A stretch of DNA of 64,000 bases from Sporolactobacillus sp. THM19-2 (GTDB lineage: Bacteria > Bacillota > Bacilli > Bacillales > Sporolactobacillaceae): positions 1 through 64,000 of the forward strand of contig NZ_SEMC01000009.1 in assembly GCF_004153195.1 (NCBI RefSeq), given 5' to 3'. The notes beneath the pieces were generated by a model. That model had not been told where the DNA came from, did not search any database, and was given only the letters and a program-made list of their open reading frames with translations. Of this stretch, positions 43,409-51,404 are shown piece after piece (the stretch's first letter is position 1; every line of letters starts with the position of its first letter). The translations under genes and the position numbers were made by a program.

Positions 43409-43462
43409 ATCAGCGGATCCTGGCCGCGTCATATTTTTTTACCAAAGGGAGGCAATTTTTTC

Positions 43463-44497
43463 GTGTATGAGAAACTGGCAGAAGCAATTAGCCGGCTGAA
43501 TGAACGTGAGAGCAAGTGGATGCTGCTGCACCTGTTCCAGGAAGCGGCAGTTGCCGAACAGGTTCCGGATGAGCAGCGGCTGGCCAGGCGGATGCGCCGA
43601 ATGTATGAAGATCTGATCTGTCTGCAGCCGGAACAGCCGCTGACGGAGGCTGCTTTGAATCACTGGCATATTGTCTTCGGCGATTCGGCGGCCGGGAGTC
43701 TGAAGTTCGGGCTGAGCAGTATGAAGGCCTGGCGCAGGCAAGTGGTTACCGTATCCACAGACCTCTCAGTCGGACCGTTAATCAGACTGAATGATGCGCA
43801 CGATTTGCACCGGCGGACGACATGGATGAAGGAAAATTTTAACGGCTATTTTTTTGATGAGGATAGTAACGCGGCACTGATCGATCAGCTGAATGCGATC
43901 AAAGCCATTCCTGAACAGGTGCCGATCACCATTTGGGCATCGGACAATGCCTGGGAGCAATGCGGACTCTGTCTCGTTGTCTGTCTGCTGCGCAGCCGGA
44001 CAAATCCGATTCAAGTCATCAATCCTTCTGACTTTGAAAAAAAGAGGCTTGAGATGTTCGGTGAAGGAACACTCACCGCGTACAGCGGCCAGCTGGCTCC
44101 GGAAACCCTGGCGATGCTGTATAAAAAAAAAGTACAAGATCCGCCACTGACCGTTAATGAGCGGAACCGGCTGGAAAACGAATGGCTGCGCCTGTCCCGC
44201 GCACCCTCTGAACTGAGGATCTGGGTGGACGGCCGGGTGCAGCCCGCCGCACCGGACTATTTCGATGCAGAGATCCTGCGACTGGCACGCCGGCTTTCCA
44301 GACAGCCGGAACACCGAAACGGCTTTCTCTGCCTGCGGCTGATTGGTGAAGCCATTGGCGAGTTGCAGGAGAAGCAGTGGGTCAGCGATGTATTTATATT
44401 CTGGCGCATTAGAAAACTGATTGAAGCAGGAAAATTGACGACAGGAGCGCCTCCCGGTCAGATCTTGCACGCCCGATTAACGGTGCACAAAAATTAA
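43463..44497 (+). CDS. DUF1835/DUF3658 domain protein
   Basis: A 344-residue cytoplasmic protein. The segment HIVFGDSAAGSLKFGL begins a DUF1835 domain (about residues 70-190: VGPLIRLND, IWASDNAWEQCGL), and the C-terminal DUF3658 region covers about 215-335. Function unknown; such proteins are common in Bacilli. The GTG at 43463 follows GGGAGG by about 10 bases. It is close behind panE but probably independent. Confidence 0.75.
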   Translation: MYEKLAEAISRLNERESKWMLLHLFQEAAVAEQVPDEQRLARRMRRMYEDLICLQPEQPLTEAALNHWHIVFGDSAAGSLKFGLSSMKAWRRQVVTVSTDLSVGPLIRLNDAHDLHRRTTWMKENFNGYFFDEDSNAALIDQLNAIKAIPEQVPITIWASDNAWEQCGLCLVVCLLRSRTNPIQVINPSDFEKKRLEMFGEGTLTAYSGQLAPETLAMLYKKKVQDPPLTVNERNRLENEWLRLSRAPSELRIWVDGRVQPAAPDYFDAEILRLARRLSRQPEHRNGFLCLRLIGEAIGELQEKQWVSDVFIFWRIRKLIEAGKLTTGAPPGQILHARLTVHKN

Positions 44498-44499
44498 GC

Positions 44500-44536
44500 G
44501 CCGGACCTCACGCCTCAACGTACGTGCAGGTCCGGC
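44500..44536. terminator. Stem-loop between convergent genes
   Basis: GCCGGACCT (44500-44508) pairs perfectly with AGGTCCGGC (44528-44536). There is no T-run, so termination efficiency is uncertain. Confidence 0.45.
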
Positions 44537-44578
44537 AAGGATCAGGCAGTTGGCGAACGTGGCGGGCGGGTTATCCCG

Positions 44579-45328
44579 TCAGTACTGGATCAACCCCTGT
44601 GCTTTCAGGGTTTCTAACATGTTCTTTTTGCTTTCTGACTGGGTCCCGGAGACCGCCTTTGCGATCTGATTGGTGAACGTATCCACGCGGCGGTTCGCAT
44701 CACGCAGGTCGTAGTACTGGTTGACTTCATGGTCGTAGTCCTTTAACGCGTCGAGAGGTTTCGTCATCGAATGGTATTCATTTTCAAAATAAACGGCTTC
44801 CTCAGGCAGGCGTGGTTTGAGCTGCGGTGATTGATTCGGATAGCCGGTCGCGACACCAAATGCGGGGAACGTCAGCTTTGGTAGTTTCAATAAATCAATG
44901 ACGGACCGAGGGTCATTCAAAATACTGCCCAGGTATACGGCGCCCAGTCCCAGACTTTCAGCCGCGGTGACGAGGTTCTGCGCGGCGATGACTGTATCGC
45001 TGAAGGCGCGGAAGAAAAAATCGGTTGAGCCGAGTACATCTGTTTTCTGTCCCTTTGCTTCAGCAATAACCGAGTTGCGGTGCATATCAATGATGAAAAC
45101 GAACAGTCCATCGGCTTCGGCTATGTAGTGCTGGTTGCCGATTCGGGCAAGGGCCCTTTTCTTAGCCGGATCAGTGACGCGTATGATCGAGTATTGCTGA
45201 TAAAAGTTACTAGTTGAGGCATGCTGTGCGGCGCGAACCATCAGATCGATATAGTCAGACGGGATCTTTTGACCGGTAAAACTGCGTATGCTGCGGTGGT
45301 TTAAAAGGGTATGGATTGTGTCATTCAT
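44579..45328 (-). CDS. NADPH-dependent nitroreductase (NfsA/FRP type)
   Basis: A flavin oxidoreductase of 249 residues. NHRSIRSFTGQKIP is the FMN phosphate site. AAQHASTSNFYQQYSII, ESLGLGAVYLGSI and ATGYPNQSPQLKPRLPEEA are family blocks of the NfsA/FRP group. It probably reduces quinones, nitro compounds or flavins. AAGGAGCC upstream supports ATG 45328. Confidence 0.88.
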   Translation of the reverse strand: MNDTIHTLLNHRSIRSFTGQKIPSDYIDLMVRAAQHASTSNFYQQYSIIRVTDPAKKRALARIGNQHYIAEADGLFVFIIDMHRNSVIAEAKGQKTDVLGSTDFFFRAFSDTVIAAQNLVTAAESLGLGAVYLGSILNDPRSVIDLLKLPKLTFPAFGVATGYPNQSPQLKPRLPEEAVYFENEYHSMTKPLDALKDYDHEVNQYYDLRDANRRVDTFTNQIAKAVSGTQSESKKNMLETLKAQGLIQY

Positions 45329-45514
45329 TTCAGGCCAGGCTCCTTATATAAAGTAAGTACTTGATTTAATTATAGCACGTGCAAGGGGGAGGAGAGTGCT
45401 TGAAAAGAATCCGAAGCTGTGCTATCTTGTATAACAAGGATGTCGGGCAAGCGTTTTTTTATTTACCCATCTATATTGCAATACAAGTCAGTTTTTCCTC
45501 ATGAGGTGAGCGTT

Positions 45515-45841
45515 GTGTCGTCGAGCCAGATGCTTAAAGGAATTTTAGAAGGATGCCTGCTGGCCATTATAGCGAAAGGCGAGATTTATGGCTATGAAAT
45601 GATGGAAAAGCTGAGTGATTACGGGTTCACCATGGTCCGTGAGGGAAGCATTTACCCTTTATTGATCCGCATGCGAAGAGAGGGTCTGGTCACAACCCAC
45701 TCGAAAAGACTGCCCTCGGGAGGACCACAGCGGAAATATTACACCTTAACCGATACAGGGAAGAAGGAACTGGATGTGTTCAAAAAAAGCTGGCGTCAGA
45801 TATCCAGTAGCGTGAATCATGTGCTGGAGGAGGAAAAATGA
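45515..45841 (+). CDS. PadR-family transcriptional regulator
   Basis: A 108-residue winged-helix regulator: LEGCLLAIIAKGEIYGYEMMEKLSDYGF, then EGSIYPLLIRMRREGLV and GPQRKYYTLTDTGKKEL. The start at GTG 45515 follows GAGGTGA (45503-45509); this removes 32 residues of upstream frame without family resemblance. It overlaps the HAAS-domain membrane protein by 4 bases, a very common Firmicute pair in which PadR represses its own operon. Confidence 0.9.
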   Translation: MSSSQMLKGILEGCLLAIIAKGEIYGYEMMEKLSDYGFTMVREGSIYPLLIRMRREGLVTTHSKRLPSGGPQRKYYTLTDTGKKELDVFKKSWRQISSSVNHVLEEEK

Positions 45842-46617
45842 AAATGGAGGAACTGTCTGAAGAAAGCCGTGAATTTCTGAAGAATCTGCGACTTTATTTA
45901 TTATCGAGCGGGAAAAAAGAGACGGAAATTGAAGATATTGTCGGTGAACTGGAAGATCATTTGTCTGAAGCCGAAAAAGATGGAAAAAGTGTGGAGATGA
46001 TTATCGGGAGGACCCCCAAAGCCTATATGGATCAATTAGCCGGAGAGATGTCCTTTGATCCCCGAAATCTGCTGGTCTATGGACCGATGATCCTGCTGGG
46101 GGTGATTTGCTTCGATATACTCAATAAGGCAGCGGACGGCATATTTTCCTGGTCGTTACTCGAAATAACAGGAAATCTCCTGATCACCCTTCTTGGACTT
46201 ATTTTGATCATTCTTCTGTTTAAGTATGTTGCCAGTCGTCAGATATCAAAGATCAGGGAACACCTGTTTTTTTACGGCTGCAGCCTGACCCCGATCGTTC
46301 TCTTTGTCGGGCTGACCTATCTTGATCGAGCTGTTGTTTCTCCTGTCATACATCTGGGTACGGCGGGGCAGATCACTTCTGTCACTCTGGCCTGCTTATT
46401 CCTGATCGGCGTCGCTATCTGGTCGAAAACATGGGTCTCTGTTCTCATGCCGGCCTTTCTCATCGTTCCGGAACTGCTTCTCAATCAAACGGGTATGGAT
46501 GCAGCAACAAAAAGCGTGCTGAGTCTGCTCATCACTTTTTCCGGCATTGGCATTTATCTCTATATCGTGATGCGCAGTGAGAGGAAGAAAGCACAGGCAA
46601 AACAGAGTCAGATCTGA
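45838..46617 (+). CDS. HAAS-domain (DUF1700-like) membrane protein
   Basis: A 259-residue protein with an N-terminal alpha-helical HAAS domain (residues 5-75: FLKNLRLYLLSSGKKETEIEDIVGELEDHL) followed by six hydrophobic segments. These proteins travel with PadR regulators and are thought to modulate envelope sensing. It is translationally coupled to padR. Confidence 0.8.
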   Translation: MKMEELSEESREFLKNLRLYLLSSGKKETEIEDIVGELEDHLSEAEKDGKSVEMIIGRTPKAYMDQLAGEMSFDPRNLLVYGPMILLGVICFDILNKAADGIFSWSLLEITGNLLITLLGLILIILLFKYVASRQISKIREHLFFYGCSLTPIVLFVGLTYLDRAVVSPVIHLGTAGQITSVTLACLFLIGVAIWSKTWVSVLMPAFLIVPELLLNQTGMDAATKSVLSLLITFSGIGIYLYIVMRSERKKAQAKQSQI

Positions 46618-46797
46618 AGACCATCTCTTCAGTCTCGTCACCCGTTTCAGTCAGGATGGATGACACTGTTACAGCAAGCAAGAATTTTTTTCGGATGTGA
46701 ATGATGTTATTATATCTCTAAATGCTGTTTGCTTATGACAGACATGATGGCACGAAAAAAGGTGTAAGCGTAAAATCTGGTTCAGAGGTGACAGGTA

Positions 46798-47469
46798 GTG
46801 AAAATTGATGTTCTGCAGCATATTTCCTTTGAGAAACCGGCGGCAATCGGTGAGTGGGCGAGTGACAGGGGACATGAATTACGTATTCATAAACTTTATG
46901 GGCGGGACCCCGTTCCCCGGCCGGAGGACATTCAGTTTCTGATGCTCCTTGGCGGGCCGATGAGCGCTAACGATAAAGAAAGCTGGCTTGAGGAGGAGCG
47001 CTGGCTGATCCGCAACGTGATTTCCCGGGGCACTCCGGTATTCGGCGTGTGCCTCGGTGCGCAGCAGATTGCGAAGGCATTAGGGGCAGCGGTGACTCCG
47101 GGACCGAAAGAAGTCGGATGGCATCCGGTACAGGCGACGTCCGGCACCGGGTCTTTTATTCCGGATCAGCTGACTGCCTTCCACTGGCACGGGGAGCAGT
47201 TCGCCATACCTGATCAGGCTGAACGGCTGTTCAGCAGCGCGGCCTGCAGGAATCAGGGTTTTGTCTTTCGGCAGCATGTGATCGGCCTGCAGTTTCATCT
47301 GGAAACCACACCGGAGAGTGTCCGTCTTCTGCTTACCCATGACGGGGATTATATCGATTCATCCCGCTATGTGCAAAGCGCTGAAGAGATTGAAAACTTT
47401 CCCGTTCCTGAAGAAAACCGGGCGGTCTTATTTCATCTTCTTGATGACCTGGTGAGTCACGTCAGCTGA
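46798..47469 (+). CDS. Class I glutamine amidotransferase
   Basis: A stand-alone GATase1 of 223 residues. LLGGPMSAND is the oxyanion region, FGVCLGAQQIAKALG contains the nucleophile Cys, and GLQFHLETTPE the His-Glu pair. It is similar to GMP-synthase-like amidotransferases (YfeJ type) that act on small molecules. The start is GTG 46798 after AGAGGTGA. Confidence 0.88.
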   Translation: MKIDVLQHISFEKPAAIGEWASDRGHELRIHKLYGRDPVPRPEDIQFLMLLGGPMSANDKESWLEEERWLIRNVISRGTPVFGVCLGAQQIAKALGAAVTPGPKEVGWHPVQATSGTGSFIPDQLTAFHWHGEQFAIPDQAERLFSSAACRNQGFVFRQHVIGLQFHLETTPESVRLLLTHDGDYIDSSRYVQSAEEIENFPVPEENRAVLFHLLDDLVSHVS

Positions 47470-47541
47470 CGCTACAGGAACACCGCTGAAGCATTGATTT
47501 CCCCGGACAGGCAGATACTACAGGCCGAGGGGGTGAAAGCT

Positions 47542-47697
47542 TTGGCTAAAGATGTACTCTGTGAAGTGAATAACTGCTCCTATTGGGAGACAGGGAATAA
47601 ATGTTCAGCAGACGCCATTTACGTGGTCAGTCATAAAGGCAGACAGGCGAAACGAACCGAAGAGACAGATTGCAAAACTTTTGAGCCTGAAAAATAA
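47542..47697 (+). CDS. DUF1540 small cysteine-rich protein
   Basis: A 51-residue protein with four Cys (C6, C11, C20, C38 approximately: DVLCEVNNCSYWETGNKCSADAI and TDCKTF). This is the DUF1540 layout, probably a metal-binding protein associated with sporulating bacteria. The start at TTG 47542 follows GAGGGGGTGA. The stop codon opens the structured element at 47698. Confidence 0.82.
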   Translation: MAKDVLCEVNNCSYWETGNKCSADAIYVVSHKGRQAKRTEETDCKTFEPEK

Positions 47698-47819
47698 AGT
47701 GAAACTTCACGCAGCGGGGGACTTATTCCCCACTGAGTGTTCATTGAATCCATCGGGCTGCCGCAGGTAATCAATCGAGTCAGGGGAGGGAATAGCCTCC
47801 TCTGACTCGATTGATTTTT
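47698..47819 (+). ncRNA. Structured 3' element with CATCGGGC core (copy 2)
   Basis: Begins AAAGTGAAAC at the stop codon of the DUF1540 gene. Hairpin A is CAGCGGGG (47712-47719) with CCCCACTG (47728-47735), extended by CAC/GTG. Then comes CCATCGGGCTGCCGCAGG. Hairpin B is a 21-bp stem (47769-47789 with 47796-47816, one mismatch) with a T-run, so it is an intrinsic terminator. The start and core match copy 1 at 28117; the closing stem differs in sequence but not in layout. Confidence 0.4.
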
Positions 47820-47889
47820 AACTGATCAATGCTTTGATCCTTCTATTTGCAATAATCTATGATCAGCCGCGGGTTGAGTACAGCTGTGT

Positions 47890-48522
47890 TCAGTCAGCTG
47901 CCTGCTTCAGCAGTTGAATCAGTTCTTCTCGATTTGCCCGGGCACAATAAGCCGGCGTGCCATTCTGAAAACGATAGCCTTCGTGCAATACTCCAGCATC
48001 ATAGACATCAAAGCCGATGGCATTCAGCAAGTCGGTCACGTCCTTTTTTGCTGCGGCGCTGTCACCGGCAATCGGCAGTGCCCGGCGTTGCGGATCCCCC
48101 TTCGGCTTTCCAGTTGTGACAATTTCACCGGCAATGATTGAATTAAAGGCTTTAACGACGTGAGCTTCGGGGAAGTGCTTGGCCGTCAGTTCGCTCGTTG
48201 TCGTCGAGTTACTGTCGAGTGACGCAATCCGGCCGTCGCGTCCCGGGTAGTAATTCATTGTATCGATCAGCGTTTTTCCGGCTGTTCCGTCAGTTGGAAG
48301 TTTCGGCAGAGCATAGAGGGGAACGGTGACAACAACCATGTCTCCTTCGCGTGCCGCCTGTTCAGCAGTCGCCGCTTCAGCTTTCGGGCCGAGTTTCCGA
48401 ATGAGTCCCTTCAGCGTTTCCGGACCACGGGAATTCGACATCACAACCGAATAGCCGGCGCGGATTGCACTTGTTGCGACGGCCTGTCCGATATTTCCAC
48501 TTCCGATAAATCCGATTTTCAT
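47890..48522 (-). CDS. NADP-binding oxidoreductase, F420-reductase-like
   Basis: A 210-residue protein of the F420_oxidored/NADPH-dependent reductase group. MKIGFIGSGNIGQAVA is the Rossmann motif, SNSRGPETL the NADP 2'-phosphate site, and VVVTVPLYALPKLP and KAFNSI follow. No F420 pathway is expected in this organism, so the partner cofactor or substrate is unknown. GGGGG precedes the ATG at 48522. Confidence 0.78.
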   Translation of the reverse strand: MKIGFIGSGNIGQAVATSAIRAGYSVVMSNSRGPETLKGLIRKLGPKAEAATAEQAAREGDMVVVTVPLYALPKLPTDGTAGKTLIDTMNYYPGRDGRIASLDSNSTTTSELTAKHFPEAHVVKAFNSIIAGEIVTTGKPKGDPQRRALPIAGDSAAAKKDVTDLLNAIGFDVYDAGVLHEGYRFQNGTPAYCARANREELIQLLKQAAD

Positions 48523-48820
48523 TGGACGTTACCCCCTTTTTGAATTCAGCTACAGTCTAGCATGCCCCTCCGGCTGTGTCTATTCATGGGCATCGTTCCC
48601 GGAGATCGCTTTTTCACGTCCTGTACCCATGCGTGTAACATCTGTTTTGGGTCTGGCAGCCATTTTTCAGCCGGAGAAAAAGAGGCAGGCGGCGGCATCT
48701 GTCCGATCAATGCCGCTCCGGATTCTGCTCTTCAGCACAGGGCTGATGCACATGCTTCGCTCTCTCTGTTATCCGGGTCTATAATAGATCGTAAAGTATG
48801 GTAAGGAGCGGGTGATTATA

Positions 48821-49804
48821 GTGAAGGCTGTCGTCGTTTCTGATTTTGGTGATCCGGGTGTTTTGAAGTATGTCGACAGGAAGCTGCCTGAAATTGGACC
48901 GGGGCAGGTGCTGATCCGTGTGACAGCAACAAGTGTCAATTTTGCGGATATCATGTCCCGGCAGGGGAGATACCACTCCGGCGCTAAACCGCCCTTTGTT
49001 CCAGGGCTCGACGCTGCCGGTATCATTGAAAAAACGGGTTCAGAGGTTCAGCATCTCAGACCCGGTCAGCGTGTCATTGCCCTCTTGAAACAGGGTTCTT
49101 ACTCTGAATATGTGACAGCGGATCAGGATCTGACATTTCCGATCCCGGACCACATGGACTTTGAACAAGCGGCGGCCTGTCCGACGGTTTCATTCACATC
49201 GTACAAGCTTCTTGCCGATGTCGCCCGCCTTTCCCCGGGTGAAACGGTGCTGATTCATGCGGCTGCAGGCGGGATTGGGACGACGGCTGTCCAGCTGGCG
49301 AAAATTCTCGGGGCCGGGCAGGTTATTGGGACGGTCGGCAGTGACGGGAAAAAACAGATTGTCCGTGATGCAGGTGCGGACGCCGTGATTAACTACCGGA
49401 AGGAAGATTTTGCTGAAGAAGTCAACTCGTTAACCGGAAGCAAAGGTGCCGACGTGATTCTCGATTCCGTTTCGGGCGAAGTGGCTGAGAAGAGTCTCAC
49501 ATGCCTTGCCATGTACGGCCGTCTGGTGAATTTTGGAAATGCAGGCGGCGCGGCCGGCCATTTCAAAACGACGGATCTTCATGCCAGTTGCCGCGCCGTA
49601 CTGGGTTTCAGCCTGGGCACGACAATCAGAAACCGGCCGGATGCGCTCCGTGATGCGGCGGATCATCTTTTTCACTATTTTGAGGGGGGCCGTCTGAACA
49701 TGAAAGTCGGCCGTCATTATCCACTGAAAGAAGCGGCCCAGGCGCAGGAATGGATGGAAAGCCGGCAGAGTACAGGCAAGATTTTGCTTGATGTACAGAA
49801 TTAA
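48821..49804 (+). CDS. Zinc-independent quinone oxidoreductase (MDR superfamily)
   Basis: An NADPH:quinone reductase-like protein of 327 residues starting MKAVVVSDFGDPGVLKYVD. VNFADIMSRQGRY, PGLDAAGII and the cofactor loop HAAAGGIGTTAVQLAK fit the family. The typical zinc-ligand Cys cluster of alcohol dehydrogenases is absent. GTG 48821 is favoured over GTG 48812 because the protein family begins at MKA; GGTGAT lies just upstream. Confidence 0.88.
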   Translation: MKAVVVSDFGDPGVLKYVDRKLPEIGPGQVLIRVTATSVNFADIMSRQGRYHSGAKPPFVPGLDAAGIIEKTGSEVQHLRPGQRVIALLKQGSYSEYVTADQDLTFPIPDHMDFEQAAACPTVSFTSYKLLADVARLSPGETVLIHAAAGGIGTTAVQLAKILGAGQVIGTVGSDGKKQIVRDAGADAVINYRKEDFAEEVNSLTGSKGADVILDSVSGEVAEKSLTCLAMYGRLVNFGNAGGAAGHFKTTDLHASCRAVLGFSLGTTIRNRPDALRDAADHLFHYFEGGRLNMKVGRHYPLKEAAQAQEWMESRQSTGKILLDVQN

Positions 49805-49862
49805 AGTGGCCTCTGGTATGGGTTTTTGATCGAAACGTGACATCATTCATGGACTGCCCGGA

Positions 49863-49891
49863 TTGACAACAGCACTTTTTTCTGATTTAAT
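49863..49891 (+). promoter_or_regulatory. Promoter of the aminotransferase leader
   Basis: TTGACA (49863-49868), a 17-bp spacer, then TTTAAT (49886-49891). It is nearly identical in design to the promoter of the other Tyr/Phe leader (26281-26253). Confidence 0.78.
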
Positions 49892-49921
49892 AAAACCACA
49901 AAGTCAAGGGAGTTTTCACTG

Positions 49922-49990
49922 ATGAAAAGTCAGAGCAGGCATGAACTCCAATTAAAAAACTATTATTACTGCTTTCGTCTCTTTCGTTAG
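49922..49990 (+). CDS. Tyr/Phe-rich leader peptide of the aminotransferase operon
   Basis: A 22-residue frame, MKSQSRHELQLKN then YYYCFRLFR before TAG. AAGGGAG (49906-49912) lies exactly 9 bases before ATG 49922. Five of the last nine residues are Tyr or Phe, including three consecutive Tyr codons (49961-49969). It starts about 25 bases after the predicted transcript start and ends at the first base of a regulatory hairpin. The design matches the leader at 26161-26226, but the sequence is unrelated. Confidence 0.88.
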   Translation: MKSQSRHELQLKNYYYCFRLFR

Positions 49991-50083
49991 TGTTTGCATT
50001 CGAATCAGCGGGTGCAAACACTTCATTACCGGTTTGCATCCATGCGGAAGACCGAAAGTGGTCTGGTAAAACACGTAAAAAAC

Positions 50084-50120
50084 AACCACATGGATGATTC
50101 AATAGTCCGTGTGGTTTTTT
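50084..50120 (+). terminator. First attenuator terminator
   Basis: AACCACATGGA (50084-50094) pairs with TCCGTGTGGTT (50106-50116), an 11-bp stem with one G-U, then TTTTTT through 50120. Confidence 0.9.
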
Positions 50121-50142
50121 AATGGATCTGATGAAGAGACTT

Positions 50143-50182
50143 AAATCATCCACCGGCTGTTGAAGCCGTGGGTGATTTTTTT
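50143..50182 (+). terminator. Second attenuator terminator
   Basis: AAATCATCCACCGGCT (50143-50158), loop GTTGA, AGCCGTGGGTGATTT (50164-50178): 15 bp with one bulge, followed by a T-run to 50182. It ends 15 bases before the aminotransferase Shine-Dalgarno. Confidence 0.92.
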
Positions 50183-50207
50183 AAGTGATCGAAAAAAGGG
50201 GAGAATC

Positions 50208-51404
50208 ATGATGACACATGTACTGGCAGACAAAATGAAGAAGGAGCTCAGCCTCCTTCAGCCTTCGGACATCTTAAAATTTGATCAGGAAACATCTTCG
50301 ATACCGGGGATTATCAAACTGACTCTGGGTGAGCCGGATTTCAATACGCCGGAACACATTAAAGAGGCCGGAAAGAAAAGTATTGATGCAAATCGGAGCC
50401 ATTATGCTCCATCGGCCGGAACGCCGGGGCTGCGCCGGGCAATCAGCCGGTTTCTTGAAACCAAATATAAACTCCGTTACAATCCGGACACTCAGCTCCT
50501 TGTAACCACCGGCGCGACGGAAGCGATTTTTGCTTCACTGACGTCGATCATTAATCCGGGGGATAAGATACTGATTCCAACGCCAATTTTTCCGCTTTAC
50601 ATACCGATCGCGCTGCTCAATGGGGCTGAACCGGTCTTCATGGATACCTCCGATAATGGTTTTGTCCTCTCTCCTGAAACCCTGGACCAGGCGCTGAATA
50701 AGCATGGAAAGGCGGTAAAAGCGATTATCTTTAATTTTCCCACCAACCCGACCGGCGTCACCTATCGCAGGAGCGAGATTGAAGCGCTGGCGGACGTGCT
50801 GAAAAAGCACGACATTTTTGTCATCTGCGATGAGATCTACAGTGAGCTGACTTACGGTGAGCCGCATGTCTCGATGGCAGAATATCTGCCGGATCAGACA
50901 ATTCTGATCAACGGCGCCTCAAAATCACATGCGATGACCGGCTGGCGGATCGGATTCCTTGCAGGTCCTGAGGAAGTCATGCGGAAAATGGGCACAGTAC
51001 ACCAGTTTATGATTACTTCGGCCACAACGATGGCACAGGACGCAGCGCAGGAGGCATTTGAAAACGGGATGAATGATGGCACGCAAATGCGGGCGGAGTA
51101 TGAGAAGCGGCGTGATTTTGTTTATCAGAAAATGACAGAAATGGGTTTTTCCTGTCCGAAGCCTGAGGGAGCTTTTTATCTGTTTGCGAAAATTCCCGAA
51201 GGTTTTCCGCAGAAGAGCATAGATTTCTGTGTCGACCTTGCCCGCAATGCGAAAGTTGCGGTCATCCCCGGCGATTCGTTCGGACCCGGCAGTGCCGGCC
51301 GTATCCGAATCAGCTATGCAGCCAGCATGGATGTACTGAAAGAAGCGATGCGGCGGATTGAACACTATGTCACTGAAAAAAAACAAAGGAGCGTCCAGGC
51401 ATGA
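50208..51404 (+). CDS. PLP-dependent aminotransferase, aromatic type
   Basis: A class I aminotransferase of 398 residues, resembling the AraT/PatA group that transaminates Phe, Tyr and related acids. LTLGEPDFNTPEHI is the substrate loop, TTGATEAIF the PLP phosphate site, FPTNPTG and CDEIY the ring contacts. NGASKSHAMTGWRIGF holds the PLP Lys (about 239). AGGGGAG (50197-50203) precedes two ATGs, 50208 and 50211. It overlaps the dehydrogenase by 4 bases. The aromatic assignment leans on the upstream Tyr/Phe leader; it would catalyse the last step to Phe and Tyr. Confidence 0.85.
   Translation: MMTHVLADKMKKELSLLQPSDILKFDQETSSIPGIIKLTLGEPDFNTPEHIKEAGKKSIDANRSHYAPSAGTPGLRRAISRFLETKYKLRYNPDTQLLVTTGATEAIFASLTSIINPGDKILIPTPIFPLYIPIALLNGAEPVFMDTSDNGFVLSPETLDQALNKHGKAVKAIIFNFPTNPTGVTYRRSEIEALADVLKKHDIFVICDEIYSELTYGEPHVSMAEYLPDQTILINGASKSHAMTGWRIGFLAGPEEVMRKMGTVHQFMITSATTMAQDAAQEAFENGMNDGTQMRAEYEKRRDFVYQKMTEMGFSCPKPEGAFYLFAKIPEGFPQKSIDFCVDLARNAKVAVIPGDSFGPGSAGRIRISYAASMDVLKEAMRRIEHYVTEKKQRSVQA

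Larger units (their letters stand above)
49989..50182 (+). promoter_or_regulatory. Tandem attenuator of the aminotransferase operon
   Basis: Segment 1 is AGTGTTTGCA (49989-49998) and segment 2 TGCAAACACT (50013-50022), a perfect 10-bp hairpin at the leader stop. Segment 3 is GGTTTGCATCCATG (50031-50044). It can pair by GTTTGCA to segment 2, or by CATCCATG to CATGGATG (50089-50096), the 5' arm of terminator 1. A side hairpin AGACC/GGTCT (50049-50064) lies between. TGGATGATT (50091-50099) can also pair with AATCATCCA (50144-50152), the 5' arm of terminator 2. A ribosome at the stop would melt 1:2, favour 2:3 and permit termination. Confidence 0.8.

Noticed and set aside
43778-44470. A 230-codon frame antisense to the DUF1835 gene.
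   Set aside because: It is a shadow of the plus-strand gene, with no start site or known motif.
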